A stretch of 64,000 nt of DNA, taken from NCBI GenBank assembly GCA_033807695.1, contig CM066309.1, forward strand, positions 1,240,001-1,304,000, read 5' to 3'. Below, in pieces: positions 7,426 to 20,545 of the stretch. Source of the stretch: Daedaleopsis sinensis (taxonomy: Eukaryota; Basidiomycota; Agaricomycetes; Polyporales; Polyporaceae). How positions within the stretch are numbered: position 1 is the stretch's first letter; each line of letters opens with the position of its first letter. Below the pieces are notes generated by a model. That model made no database searches. It saw only the letters and a program-made list of their open reading frames with translations, and was not told where the DNA came from. The position numbers and the translations under genes are program-made.

Positions 7426-10228
7426 ATGAACCGCAGAAGGAAGGGCGGTAACGCCTCCGCCAAACCCCCTGCCCTGACAAAACCCTCCGCGACGACCCCC
7501 GCTCCCCCCGCCATTCCAGCTCGAGTCTCGCCCCCTCTCAAAGCTCCATCGCCTCCTCAGCATGTCCCGCAGCAGCCTCCGCAGAATATCTCGCAGACCC
7601 CCAAGGCCGTACCTCAACCAGCGAGGCCGACCATGCAAGCGCCGAGACCCTCCGTATCGCCTCCGAAGCCACCCGTGCCCGCATCCGCGATGAAGACAGC
7701 GCATCCTACCATAACAGGACCATCTCAGAGGCGCGTTTTTACGCGGGCAGACCGAGTACGTGCCCAATGGATGGACTTCGAGGAGACTTGGGTCAGGCCG
7801 CACCAGGTCGAAGTCGAAAAGCAGCTCGGCATCCTCATCGAGACCGCAGAAAAGAACAGCCGCGTAAAAGGAAAGGCTCTCGAGCAGAACAGAGACCGGA
7901 TTATCAACACCATGCGCCGGGAGTTCGCCATGGCTGCTATCGCCGAGTGGGAAAAGCGCTTGGACAAGGCCGGTCTGCAGGCGGAGGATTGGAGCGATAT
8001 GACTGCCGAGGAGATGTTTGCCGTCGAGCAGGTACTGTCGTGGGAGGACAGCGATGAAGACTCTGGTGTATTTGCTCTTTCTCAGCGCGATTCGGTGACC
8101 CCAACGCTTTCCGGGAAAACGGCAGTGGAGTCGTCTCCGCCGATAGTGCCGCAGCAGCATGTCAGTGCCCGTACCGCGCAGACAGCTCCATCTCCTGCTG
8201 CTCATCCTCAGAACACAAAACCTGCCCCGCAACAGCAACAGTCCTCTTCGTGGGCATCGTGGTTCACTCGCGGGGTTACTGTGACGGAGGTCCCAGAAGA
8301 ACCTGCGGTATGTGTTGTTCTTGCAGATAAACGCACATAGGCTCACTTGTCATTCTCAGGCGAGGCCAGCTGCTTCCACGCCATGGGGAGCCAAGAACGC
8401 CCCGATCATTGAAGACCTTCGGACTGCTCCCAAGGCCACACCAGCGCCACAGCCGCCTATTCAACCCGCCTCGCGCCCCGCCCAACCCGCGACGAAAGCG
8501 CCACAACCTGTCGCCACCGCAGCAGCAGCGACTTCGCCCCATGGTCTGTTAGCATACGCGGTGCCAGTCTCTCTCACGATGCCCGCCGTCGATGGCGTTG
8601 CTGCATCAGACTCCGAGTTTGTCGCGCTCCTCGACAAGCTCTATGTTAACTCGATACGCCAATTCCACCAGAAGGCAGCGGACCATGACGCCGAGCTTGC
8701 GCGGCAGTTGCGCAGGCCGATGCCCGCGAGCGAGCGTGAGTGGACCGTCCGCGCGCACATGATGATGATGGAACAGATGGCACGCGATATCGTCGAGCGG
8801 CGCGCCACGCTCATCAACGAAGAGCGGCGGAAGCGTGGCTTTGGGGATGGAGGCCGCGGTGGCGACCCTGCACCGATGACCGCCAAACCTCAGGTCTCAC
8901 AGCCACCTGGCGCATTCCCCGATGAACACATTCGTGTTTCTCCGATACCTGCACCGGACCCCGAGCCCGAAGAGCCTGAGCTCGAGCATGAACTTGAGCC
9001 GGATGTGGACGAAGTCATCGAGATTCCTATCAAGGGCAAGAAGGGAAAGAAGGGAAAGAAGGCCGTAGAGGCGAAACCTACCCCGAACGGACGCTCTACT
9101 CCGACTCCCGCACCCGTCGCCGCCGTCAACGCTGCGGCGTCGACGATGAAGGCCAGCCCGGTGGTCGATAAGAAGTCAGTCCCAGCCACTTCGTCCGGTT
9201 GGGGCGCGAAGACGGCCCCCCCTGCTCGCTCTGCGTCCCCTGCGCCACTCGCACCCATCAACACGAAGGTCACTTCCTCCACGGCGGTGAATGGGCGCAG
9301 CACACCCGCGCCAGCAGCTATCGGACGCAGCACTCCCGCCCCAGGTTCGATGTCGCCCTGGGAGGCAGCACAAGCCGGGAAGCTGTTCAGCTCCAGCAGC
9401 TCCACCTCCACCGCCAAGGGTCCAGAGACGAAGCCGCCTTCGCCGCCCAACGGCATGTGGGCACCGCCAATGGCCCGATCGACCAACAGCAAGAGCCCTT
9501 ACGCTCCCTCGCGTCCCTCGCGCCTTGCACACGTCTCCGAGCCTGAGTCTCCTGAACCGCCGTCCCCACCCCCGACGCGCGAGCCGACGGGCAAGGATTA
9601 CGTCGCCTGGTTCGCCGGCTCCTCGTCCGAGGACGAAGCCGGGCTCAGCGAAGACGAGGATGTGGATGACGAGGAGGAGGATGACGATGATGCACCGGAG
9701 CCGGTCCCGAGCAGCTCGTTCAACGGAGGGCTGCTCGCGTCCCTCGCAGGCGCGTCGCCGTGGGCACTTTTTGGCGACCAGCAACCGCAGAGGGAGCGCG
9801 GACGGACGGCCAGCCCAGCGCGCGGACGCGGGATGAACGCAACTCCTGCCCCTGCTATGGCCGCTGCCGGGCGGTTCGGCGTCGGTGCAGACCCAAGCGT
9901 CGGCAACATGGGCATGGGCGGCGAGTGGGCCCGATGGACAGCTGGCCCCTCGAGCTTCGGGGCCGGGCCCTCTGCGGGATATGGGGCGGGGCCCTCGAGT
10001 GCTGGCGCGGGCCGTCAGTGGAAGAGCGAGGAGGACAGCCTCGAGGACATGCTCACGCTCGCGTCGAAGACACTCGACCGGGCTGCGACTTCCACGACGC
10101 AGGTCGGCCGGGGAGGGGCCGCCGTGAACATTGAGGAGGCTATGGCGATGTATGTCACGGCGGCGAAGGCGCGCGAGACGCTCGCTACGCCCGTCGGGGG
10201 CCGCTCTGCGAGTGCCTGGAGACGGTGA
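7426..10228 (+). CDS. Large low-complexity protein of unknown function, two exons
   Basis: I do not recognise a family. Exon 1 is 7426-8307, the intron 8308-8359 (GTATGT...CTCAG, 52 nt, phase 0), exon 2 8360-10228, giving 916 aa. The join is supported because the frame after the intron matches exactly and both exons are open throughout. The N-terminus is basic and Pro/Ala-rich. Two ordered, helical-looking segments follow, at about 105-215 (charged, with EEMFAVEQVLSWEDSDEDSG at its end) and about 375-475 (FVALLDKLYVNSIRQFHQKA onward). Then come a Lys-rich patch (KGKKGKKGKKA), Ser/Thr/Pro-rich stretches, an acidic run near 735 (EDEDVDDEEEDDDD) and a Gly-rich tail with a short helix (EEDSLEDMLTLASKTLDRA). 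There is no signal peptide or membrane segment. It may be a scaffold or nuclear protein, but that is a guess. Confidence 0.8.
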
Positions 10229-11227
10229 GCGGCGGCTCCGTGCTGCTGCGGTTGTTGAGGGGTGCGGTGGGTGCGGATGCCGATGTGGATGTGGATGTGG
10301 TGCGGTGAAAGTGTGGGCGTGCTGTGTTTCTCGCTCCCCTGCTGTTTGGCTCTGGCTGTTGTCGGCTCTGATAGATGCACTCCGAGTTGGTCGTGTTTTC
10401 TCGCTGCCTGTCGCTTGCTCTCTGTCCCTCTCGTCTCGATTCCCCTATGATATCCACGACTCTGGATGTATCCATTTGTTTCTCGTCTTTCTCATGTTCC
10501 ATCTCCATCTGTCTCTCGCCTATCTCTCCCATCATTTGTCTCCGTCTACCTCACTATTCCTTTATATTCTCTCTCGTCTCTCTTATTCCCCCGCCTGTTA
10601 TTATTACGATATCATACCGCTCCTCTCCCCCCATACTCCTCTCGCCCTGTTCCCCGTGTTCTATACCCGTAACGTTATGTATTTATAACGCTCCCCTAGA
10701 CGCTACGATACGACGACGCATCTGCTCACAATTGTCGGTACGCTGTAGGCTTATCTCCTGGATTCCTGGATCCCTCTCTCGAGTCTTTCCCCTCCATCCT
10801 TCTCTCGTGCTTCCTCTACTCTGCTGTCTGCTCTCGGTAGTTCCGACTCTCCGTGACGACCACGCTATAAAATGTATATAGCCACGATATTTATGACGTC
10901 CTCTTATTCCTCCAAATCCTCTTCCGCCGCTACTTCTGCCACCCGACCGGAGCGTTCGAGCATGCGTCTGGTCTACTTGGACTCAACTACGATACCTTCC
11001 ATCTTGGGCGAGACACCCAAGTTTCTTCACCTTTGACGCCCTCTACACCGATGGGTTAAGTATGTAAAGTTAATCACTGCCAGCAGCTCATACCCGGCTT
11101 GAATCATTGACGACAGGCAGTCCTCCTCTCAGCTCCTGCTCCAGCTGCGAGTGCACATCCCTATGATACCCACCCATCCACCATCCGGATGTCCGTGTTC
11201 GCGGTCGATACGCTAGACTCGCGCGCT
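10229..11227. other. 3' flank and intergenic DNA without a recognisable gene
   Basis: Pyrimidine-rich sequence (CTCTC/TCTCC runs) continues to about 10850, probably including the 3' UTR of the upstream gene. Open frames here come from composition. A short open stretch near 10975-11035 (LVYLDSTTIPSILGETPKF) ends at a stop and has no supporting context. Confidence 0.5.
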
Positions 11228-11299
11228 CTGCCTTGACTGTTGCACCCCTCTTCTTTGGAACTTTCAGTCTAATCCAGGTACCGAATCCGGGCGAGTGGC
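11228..11299 (+). repeat. Head block of the decayed dispersed repeat, copy A
   Basis: The segment with CTTGACTGTTGCACCCCTC and ATCCGGGCGAGTGGC lies just before repeat copy A. A diverged inverted copy is at 43257-43336, where it sits on the opposite end of repeat copy B. Confidence 0.65.
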
Positions 11300-13610
11300 G
11301 AATACCTTCAGGCCGAAGACGAAGGTATGTCCCTGCTTTTCGTATGTATCTCCGAGGACGGAATGCTGGCGCTCATCGGTCCTCCCTTCTCCTTTCCACG
11401 CATCCCGCACGATGCACGGATTGACCATCCCTCCAAGCTCCGTGCCATGCCCTCGGCAACGGGTCAGCTCGGAATTGTACCTACCACCCGGTGAAGCCCG
11501 CACCTCATTGGCCATTGACGCAGCGCCACGTCCGTCCCAGTCCACGGCTCATCCTCACCCGCATCCTCCTCGACTAATCGGCTACTCAAACCCGCTCCCG
11601 GCACACGGGCACGGGCAATACCTACAGCACCACCGTCGACGTCCATCGCACCATCCACGCTTCCATGCATGATCCACAATCCACGGACAGAATTCGCCGG
11701 CACGAGCTTCGCGCCCCCGGTAGCGAGCAACGATGCCGAAGCCCCAGCTCGGACTCGGGACTCGGGACTCGGGACTCGGGACTCGGGTTTGATTTCAACC
11801 TCGAGCGCACCCGGCACCGACCGTGACGGGCGCACAGTCACTAGTGGTGAGCTTAATCTTGATGCTGAGCCTAATAGTAATAATGCACAGTGCACACGAA
11901 GCCGCCCGCCCACAAGTGCTAGTGCCAGTAGCCTGCGAAGCCCGTCAGGGTCGAGTCGGATTAACCTGCGGGAGCGGTGCGACGGGTTCTGTACGCCCCG
12001 AGGAGGCGCGCCGCGCAGCATCAATGGTTGCCCGGCCGCTGGCTGCACTGGAATCTCGGACGGACCACGCACAACTTGAAGCCCGGGCGTACGCGTAACT
12101 TGCGGGTCCAACTGGATATTTACTGTCGGTGCGTGTGTAGTGCTCTCTCCTCCTTTCTCGCGTGCGCGCGGCCCGTCCTACAGCACTTGCTCGGGGCACC
12201 AAGGGTCCCGAGCGCGTTCCAGCATCGCTCCCGCCTCCCTGAGCTTGAGCGTATCCCCAGGCTGATCGCCCATGGCCATCAGCGTTTCAAATCTCCGTAA
12301 TCCAAGCGAACACGAAGACGAAGACAGGCCGGCTCCCGAACAAGAATCGTCTCCGAGCCCGAGCCCGAGCCCGAGAGTCCGAGCATATATGGCGGTGCGG
12401 CACGAGGTTCAACCTGCAGTTCAAGCAGGACTCGGAGCCTGGAGGCGCTGCCAGTGCCAAACAAGCTATCTACCCGTTCCCTTGAATGCCAGTCGTGCGT
12501 CAGCCAAGGTCGCCGGCGGTGGTCTGTGCGCATGCGAGCGGCGACTCCGAGTCGGATGGGCGGATCGCGACCCCCGTGCCGCCCAGTGCGACATCCCACC
12601 CGGACTCGGACCCACTCAGTACTCTCATCCGCGTCAACCCTCCGAGTCGCACTTGCACCCGCGCCGGCCCGGAGGGCCTCTGGGGGCACTGGCACTGGTA
12701 CTGGCAGCTGCGGACGAACAAGTACTCTGACAGGCAAGCGGTCCTGCATGGCCGGTGGACACTGGACGGTGACTCGGACTCAGCACGTCGACGTCGACGT
12801 CTCAGCTTCAGCCGCAGCCTCCGCCTCCTCTATCCCTCTCCAGCAGCACGTCGACACGCGCAGCGCGTCCTCAGGCTCTCCCCGGTCCCGCCTGTCAATG
12901 CAGCCCGCCTCCTTCCACAAGCTCGCCCTAGCCCCCTAGCACACGGCCACGGCCACGGCCACACTCATCGGCTCTGACATCTGCCATAGACGCGGCAGCC
13001 CGGAACGGCGCACGGCGCAGGTCACGGTAACCCGGACGGACCACCGGCAGCAGACGCGCCCGTCCGAGTCGCGGGGTGCTCCCTCGAACATAGCAGCTCC
13101 GCGTCGGGCGGCGGGGCAGCAGCACCGCAAGCTTCAGACGCTGCGAGCGTCACGCGTCACGCTTCCAAGGTTGGAGGTGGCCTAAGCCACCCCCGTCCTA
13201 CAGTGAGTACTGGGCGCACGTCGTAACGTGCAGGATCCGAAGGTCACGGTACGTGCGGTATACGTACGTGTCACTGTGTTGCCGCAGCGCCAGCGGTTCT
13301 GCTCCACCATCCTCATCCTCATTCTCAGCTTTGCGCGCACTTCCAGCCTGCGTGCCAAGTATGCATATGCATATGCATACGAGCGCTCGATCGAGCACCG
13401 TGACCTCAGGCCGCGCGAATGCTACATGCTCCCCCGCTCATTCAAGATTCAATGAACAAGAACTTGAACGCTCGACGGCGGTCCGCGCGGGGAGCAGAAG
13501 CCACGGCTGGCCGCACTGGCACCTCCGGGCTTCGACGGCTTCGACGGCTTCGACGTCTTCGAACGGACGCGCGCACGGTGCACACGACTACGACTACGAC
13601 TGCGGACTAC
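11300..13610 (+). repeat. Decayed ~2.3-kb dispersed repeat, copy A
   Basis: This region aligns in inverted orientation with 43378-45693. Shared blocks in the same order include AAGACGAAGG followed by GTCCCTGCTTTTCGTA, ACAGAATTCGCCGGC, GGTAGCGAGCAACGA, CGAGCGCACCCGGCACCGA, CTAGTGGTGAGCTTAATCTT, AGGCCGGCTCCCGAACAAGAA, GGAGGTGGCCTAAGCCACC, CCGCTCATTCAAGATTCAAT and CTTCGAACGGACGCGCGCAC. Indels, many of them in simple repeats, separate the blocks. Neither copy has a long open frame, clear terminal repeats or recognisable transposase. It is probably an old transposable element or segmental duplication. Confidence 0.85.
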
Positions 13611-14483
13611 GGACTAGGGGCGCAGCAGCCCCGTCGCCGGGGAGCAGCCTTCAAGTTGTCGACGTAGGTATACATGTTCGCAATGAACCTACTGCGCGCG
13701 CACGCACACACGCAGGGGGGAAGACGCGTACGTAGGTACGTACGTGCGAGAGAGATGCTGTCATCGGCCCTGCGCACGGGAGACTCGAGTCTCGAGCGCG
13801 CCTGAAGTCGTAGCAACAGGTCACCTGCCCAGTAGGGCTGATTTGCAGCGGGCGTTCTGAGGATGGAGCGCAAGAATTAGTCAGCACAACTTTAACGGCC
13901 TGCCGACGACGGCGAGTGGGTGCAGCAGCCCTAGCAGCGTCGGTCTCCTGTGGTGCAAGACACGCTTTCGCACCACATTGCAGCAACAACAGCTCCAAGC
14001 TTTTCAGCGTCAAAGCCCGTGCAAATCAGCCCTAGTGCCCTGCCCTGCCCTGCAACTCCAACTTAAACTCAAACTCAAACTTAACCTTGTCCTTGGACTC
14101 GACCCGGTAAGGCAGCCACAAAGGCAGCGGGGAAGCTTCAGGCGGGCGCGGGCGCGGACGTGCGGTATCGAAATTTCAATTGCCAACCACAAGTCGAACC
14201 ACAACCGCACGCCGCACGCGTGAGTCCGCTCATGCTCGTGTATCGCTCCATTGCAAGCTTCTTCTTCTTCTTCTGATCGCGCCTGCAGTGTCTCCCCGTC
14301 CTCAAGCTCAAGTTCGTCTTGGGGGCGGTAATGAATGACGCGGGGGACGGCACTTTGGATGACTGGCTTCCGCCAGTGTACGTGGCCCGGCGTCCGTTCA
14401 TTAGCGAATATCGAACGTTGAACGTTGAACTCACAAGACCACTGCAGTCTGGCATGACCGGTTCTCTCCAAAGTGCAAGGTTC

Positions 14484-14790
14484 AGAGCACCGCCGTCGAC
14501 TGGTCAGTCGTACGATAGGTGGTTCGCCACGAGGCTCTTCCTGCCGCCGCGCCGCCGCGACTCGTTGTACGGGCGGCGAGGCGAGGCGAGGCGGGGCTGC
14601 AGTGGTCTGCGTACGTACTTACGCGCTGTTCAGAGCACCGCCGTCGAGTGGCCCGTCGTACGATGGGTGTCATGGCCTCACGCGCACGCACCCCAGCGAG
14701 GCTCTCGAGTCGTACGGGATGCGGCGAGGCGAGGCGGGCCGCGACGGGGCGACTTCTGTGTGCCCACACTAGTGGTTTGCGTACGTACCT
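14484..14790. repeat. 148-bp tandem duplication, diverged
   Basis: AGAGCACCGCCGTCGA begins at 14484 and again at 14632. Both copies continue with GTCGTACGAT, a GCGAGGC run and a GCGTACGTAC palindrome. Copies differ by substitutions and small indels. Confidence 0.75.
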
Positions 14791-15160
14791 ACGTACGCAC
14801 CTCCTCCTTCTCCTTCTGATGGGCATGTCTGCCTGCAGCTGCGGGGCGGCGGGTCGCGGGAAGTTTATGCATCATGCAGGGCCCGCCTCCGCTGCGACTC
14901 AGTACTCATGCATCATGCCCGAGGAGCTCACCGCCAGATAAGGTCGACGTCCGACGCGCAGGCAGGCGTCGGCCGGTGCGGCTTCGCATTCAAATATCCA
15001 CAAACGAGCCTGAGCTGAGGCCTGAGGTTCCTACGGAATTTAGGCTCTCGGGACGTTTAGTACCGTCACCGACGAACTCACCAGGTAAGCATACCGTGCT
15101 TACGCGTCGAGAGCCGGCCGTGGTCTTCTAGCGAGCATACCGGCTCCAGTCACCGTCGTC

Positions 15161-15499
15161 GTCGCCGCCGCCGTCTTCGACCAGCCTCGAGCTCCCGGAC
15201 CCCACCATCGCCCGCCCGCCCCGCCCCCGGCCCGTGACTTCCAGCTTCCAGCACGCGCACGGATGCTTCGAATTCCTCGGATTAATATTCCATGCATGAC
15301 GCAACCCACCTGCAGGCCGCACGCGTGATGGTCGTCGCCGCCGTCTTCGACCAGCTTCGACCAGCCTCGCGGACCCCCCATCGCCCGCCCCGCCCCGCCC
15401 CCGGCCCGTGACTTCCAGCAACTGCACGGACGCTTCGAATTCCTCGGATTATATTCCCATGACGCATGACGCACCCCACCTGCAGGCCATACGCGTGAT
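15161..15499. repeat. 170-bp tandem duplication, diverged
   Basis: GTCGTCGCCGCCGTCTTCGA and the following sequence occur from about 15161 and again from 15331. Both copies contain CCCCGGCCCGTGACTTCCAGC, CTTCGAATTCCTCGGATTA and CCCACCTGCAGGCC in the same order. Confidence 0.85.
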
Positions 15500-18400
15500 C
15501 CAGGCCTGGGCCCGAGCAGAACAGCAGAACAGCAGAGCAGCTGGGAGGGCCTGTTACCCAGCCGAGCGCATCCTAAGTACCTCCTTTGGCCATGTGCATG
15601 GGTACCGGTACCTGGGTGACAGCTGCGACGGTTGGCACGAAGTCCCAGGGCGGACGGCCGGAAGAGGAAGGCTGAACCTGAACGCGGACGGGACGGTTGC
15701 GATCGATGGGGATGGCTGGCTGAAGGAGCTCGAGCAGGCTTCGAACTTCGATATCCGATGATGGCTGCCGATGGGCGATGTCTCCTCTCTGCAGGCTGCA
15801 GCGGCTTGCACAATGCTACTGCCTAGGCCTGGAATGGCCTCCTCCTTCTTTCTCTACTTGAGCTTGAAAGTCGATCAATTAATGGTCGATGTCCGCGCAA
15901 GCGAATGGCCGTTAATGATATGATTCTATTCGAGCTTGCGCGATCGCGAGTGACCTGCTGGGGTGGGGAACCGGACCCGTGAGCGTACGAGCACTGGAGC
16001 CGCGGATCGTGCACCACTCGCTGTCACCCGGACGCGAACAGATCGTGCGTGCGTGCGTGGCCCGTATACCGTATACGTACCCGCTTGCAGTCCGGGGCGT
16101 GTGCGGCACACGAGCCCTGTGATCGTGCGCTCCCAGCTGCGTCCTGCACTTGCAGAGCCCGTGACAAGCCGCCGCCGCGCCGGATTTAGGGAGGGGTTTG
16201 CAGATGCATACGTACGGTACGGTACTCAGGCTGCGCATACGTACATTATGATGCATGCGCATCGTCCGCGACGCGTTCGGAAGACATCAGTACTTACTTA
16301 CTTGCGCGTGTGTACGCATATGGTCGGCGTCTTGACGGACTATGGTCTTGCGAGCGGACCTGCAGGGCAAATATCAATCGAGCTTGCAATCTGGGCCAGA
16401 TAGTATCAGCAAGCACGTAGTTCCTGTATACGCCTTAAGCGTTTCCACCCCCGATCGCAGAGGCTGAGCAGCCCGTGCGGCGTGGGCCACTCGAGAAGAC
16501 CGCAGACCGTGGACGGCGGCACCCCGCGGCCGCCGGCCGAAATAGGGATCCGACACGACCGATCGAGCGAACTCCCGGATCCGCGTAAGTCTCGTCACGG
16601 TTCTGTGAATGTGGGTCCAGGTCCAGGTCCATACCAGGAGATCGAAGGATGACTAAGTAGCTATACTGCAGGGCAGAACGGGAGATCGAAATCGAAGAGG
16701 AACCGCATCGGAGGGGTGCGCGCGGGGGCGGGGGTGGGGGAAGCCTGCATGTAATGTGGTCGTCGCCGGGCCATATGCATAGAACGCGAACTTGGGCCCA
16801 ATGGCAAGAAGAGCGTCAGCACGCGTACGCGCAATATGGTGGTCTGTGGCAGCCCCGCGGCGCCCAATCTGCGCCCGCTGGAAGAACCACATGATTTCCG
16901 CGGAGCTCGAGAGTGTCCGCCGCGTCGAGATTCGCGAATGCGACGGAGAGGGCGTACGTGTCAATGGCTGGGCGGGAATGTCCGGGTGGTGAGTGTATGC
17001 GCGTAGCTATGTATGACTGTACATGGCAGGACGTACTCACCATCTGCACAGGTATCATAATGGTATCAAGTACACCGTACACCGTACACCGTCGAGCAAC
17101 GCGCGGCGTGCGCCACCCCGCGCGCCCTGTAAGTAGCTGCAGTGCACCCTCGGCTACTTACGCGTACGCCCGAGGCCAGGACGCGATCGGGAGTGCTAGA
17201 TCCGCAGACGTCGGCCGTGCACGACGTCGACGTCGACCGAGACATGTCCAGAGAGACACGTACAGAGAGACAGAAGTTCCCCGCACCCGCACCCGTCAGT
17301 GCAGATGTCGTGTTCGCGCGATCCCGCCTGCAGCCTGCAGGAAGCCAGAGGAAGCCCCGATGCGTCGGATATACGTGCACGCCGGCGCCGGCGACGGACC
17401 TGACCGCAGACTTAGACTAGTGGCTAGTGATTGGAGCGAGCTGCCAGTATACGTACGTGCGGGCATGATGTGATGCGTACTTACTTATACGTTAGCTGAT
17501 AGCACGGCAAGGCGTATGCAGATAGTTATCGATACATGGATGCAGATGGCCAGAGGACGTACCGGTACCCGCGCCATGGCCATGGCTTCAGGCTCACTTG
17601 ATGCCATTGCTATCGACGCTCTGGCCCCGCCCCATCGCGTGCGTGCATGGAAGAGCGCGATGTCCGCGTACGTACGTACGGGTACCCCCGGGCCCGCTTT
17701 GAGTCCCTTTGCGGGCCAGGTACGGAGGTGTCGATCGCGCGCGCACCGACGACGGAGTGTGGCAGCAGCAGTAGCAGTATACGCAGCCTCCCTAGACCTC
17801 TCCGGGAGCTCGCGCAGACACAATGCATCAGATGCATTCGGATGCGCTTGTCGAAGTCCAGCTGCGTCTTTGAAAATCGTACCTTGCAAGTATCCGGAGG
17901 ACGGGATCCGAGGAATGTTCAAGTCGGCGCGGATGACACTGACAGCTGCGCACCGGCGCCGCTGCGTAGCAGTATGATGCCCGGCGGCGGCAGACACCCG
18001 CTCCACACCCCGCCCCACGCCCCACGCCCCGCGCGCGCGCCGACCACCGACCACCGACCACCGCCGCGGGCTCTTGTCAATGTCGTTAACACTATATAAC
18101 ACTACAAGTGCTGTCAGCGCGACGTCTCCGACACGACGCGCGACGCGGGACATGTGACATGCGACACGCCGCGGCCCTGCCCGGACGCCTGCACGCCGCA
18201 CGCCGCCCCCGCCCCCGTCCCCGATCCGTCGCTCGTGCCGCAGGGACACCGGAGACGAGGTGGCTTCCCGAATCCCGAGGGCGAGGACGAGGGCTCGGGC
18301 GTCCGCGAGCTCTCCGGAGTCCAGACCCGCGCGCGAGCCGCGAGCCGCGGGCCCGCCGACGTCGACAGCGACCGATCACGATTTGCGCATACATGCAGGC

Positions 18401-20545
18401 TCAGCCTCGCTAGGCCTGGCGACCTCCGGGCACTGGGAAGACGCCGGTAGGTGCCCTGTCAAGTGCCCGTGCGTGGGCTGCCAGGGCGGGCCCGATGATG
18501 ATCGCAGCCTAAACGGTGAGTACTTGAGTCGGCAGAAGAGGCCTGAGAGTCTGAGAGTCTGAGAGTGTGAGAGTCTGAGAAGATCTGACAGTGACAAGGA
18601 TGCATGTGCATGTGCATGTGCAGTTGGGGTACCAGGTACCTACGTACGTTACGTTGCGGGGTCGGCGAGCTCGGACTGCGAGCTGCGAGCACCACGGCCG
18701 CTTGCGAAACGGGGTCCCTTCAACCTTGCGATCGTGCAGGCACCGCTCGCAGGGAAGATGTTGCACTTAATTGAGAGGAGGGGAACCGGTGTGGGAGGAG
18801 GGTCCGGGGATCCGGAGGGGGGAAGGAGAAGGAGAAGGATGCTTGCGATTGGTGATGGTGACGGTGACGGTGACGTCACTCATGCGCAATCGCAACTGGT
18901 ACTGGGAAGGCGGGGAACAAGATTCAAGCTTCAAGAACGGCTTGAGCATGCTGCAACGGCAACGGCAAGAGCAAGTAAGTCTGTTTGACGTCGGTGCGAC
19001 CACAGGGGAGTAGGAACAGAAGTGCTTTGTCCTATGTGGATTACGCGTAAGTGTGGCTTAGCTAGCGCTGCCGCTGCTGCTGGAGCTTGTGAACTCGTAT
19101 CTGGCAGAGTCGGGATCAATGCGCTGAGAGCAAATAACAGCCCGAGTACTAGTGACATTGCAGCCTTTCAGCACGTCGAACATCGCGCGCGCGAGATCGT
19201 TAGACAGTAACTGACCTCCTACTCACTCGGCGCCGATGCAGTACCGACTGCGATGCCCCCATGGCCAACCACCGTGACGACTGCGCGACTCGCTCGAGCA
19301 CGCGCATGGGTCCTAGGACCTAGGAGTCGCAAGCGTCAGCTAACCTTCATCGAAAGCTTAAGAACCGAAGCTCAAGAACCTTGAGAACGCACCTAAACAT
19401 GCAGCCGCGCCCGCCGCTCGCCACGGGCCTGGGGATGGGGATGGAGATGAAAACTCGCGATCGGTGCTACCCACCCCTCGCGCGCGCACGCAGTCGCCCC
19501 GACGACCACAGCGACACGCACGGACATCTATCACCTTCCCGAATTCCCCACCTTCTCTGTCTTCGCGGTGACGCCAGGGTGACGCCCCTCCCGCGCACGG
19601 ACCTACGATCCTTCCTAAGGCCGTCCAGCCGCGGTACCGGTACCGACGAGCCGTGCCCCCGAATGTGAGACTTCCGATGCCCCTCCCGCGCGCGATCCAG
19701 GTCCAGGTCTGCTCCGAAAGCTTAAGTTTTGCGTCGATGTCGATGTCGATGTCGAACATAAGTGCAAGTATACCGTATACGTAGTCGCGCAGCAGAGACA
19801 GAGACTCAGACAGAGACAGCACGTGCCGGGCGGGAAGGCGCGGGAACGCCTTGTATCAGTATGTAATTTTGCAAAACCTGCAGCTGCAGCTGTGCCAGGG
19901 CGGGCCAGCGGTGCAGCGTGCTGTCCTCGAGGCTCGCGTCGACGGTGCCGGCGGACGATGCAATCTTCAGCTTCAGAGACGGAGGCGGAGACGGCGGGAG
20001 AAGCTCAAGCGTCACGGTACTGCGTATGCGGTACGGGCCGGCGCGCACACATCACCATCGTCGGATCGATCCTTCAACTGGAGCTCGGCCGCGGGCGGGC
20101 TTCGACGGTGGACGATGGGCGACGGCGGCGGCGTCGGGGTGCCACTGCCTGCATCATTTTCCGCATCGTGATTCGTGCGGTGTGGTGTGCGGCCTCAGCC
20201 TGCGCAGAGGAAGCTTTGCAGACTTGAGTACGAAATTCCCGCTACTAGGTAGCGGGTCTTGCGTGTCAAGTGCGGCACAGAGAACATTAGAAAATCGTCG
20301 AAACCTTGTCGTCGATTACATAATCCATACAAAACATTAGAATCGTGTACTATTCGTGAGAATGTCGGGGCTGCTGTGCCGCAATGACGAGCGATGACCG
20401 CCAGGCTCCACCAAAGCACCACTCTTTCTCACTCCCTCTCCTCTCCTCTCAGATGCTCGTCTCCCCTGCCTGTTTCTCTCCTCCTCTCAACTCCCTCGTC
20501 TCAGCACCGTTTTACTCGAGCTCGTCGTGTATCTGCTCCCCCAAA

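Larger units (their letters stand above)
13611..20237. other. Gene-poor, GC-rich region with tandem duplications and simple repeats
   Basis: No open frame shows plausible protein sequence. Contents noted are a 148-bp tandem duplication (14484-14790), a 170-bp tandem duplication (15161-15499), a GAGAGTCTGA-type repeat (18541-18579), GTCGAT repeats (19735-19755) and many TACGTA/GTAC palindromes between 13.7 and 18.7 kb. Overlapping frames on both strands are what GC-rich, stop-poor DNA gives by chance. I see no tRNA or other RNA gene. Confidence 0.6.

Noticed and set aside
13000..20200. Many long open frames on both strands
   Set aside because: Overlapping frames on both strands, low-complexity Arg/Pro/Ala translations and no splice-consistent extensions; explained by high GC.
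20384..20545. Upstream in-frame extension of the Helitron protein
   Set aside because: The sequence is Ser/Pro-rich leader-like DNA; the retropepsin-like fold starts right after the ATG at 20546.
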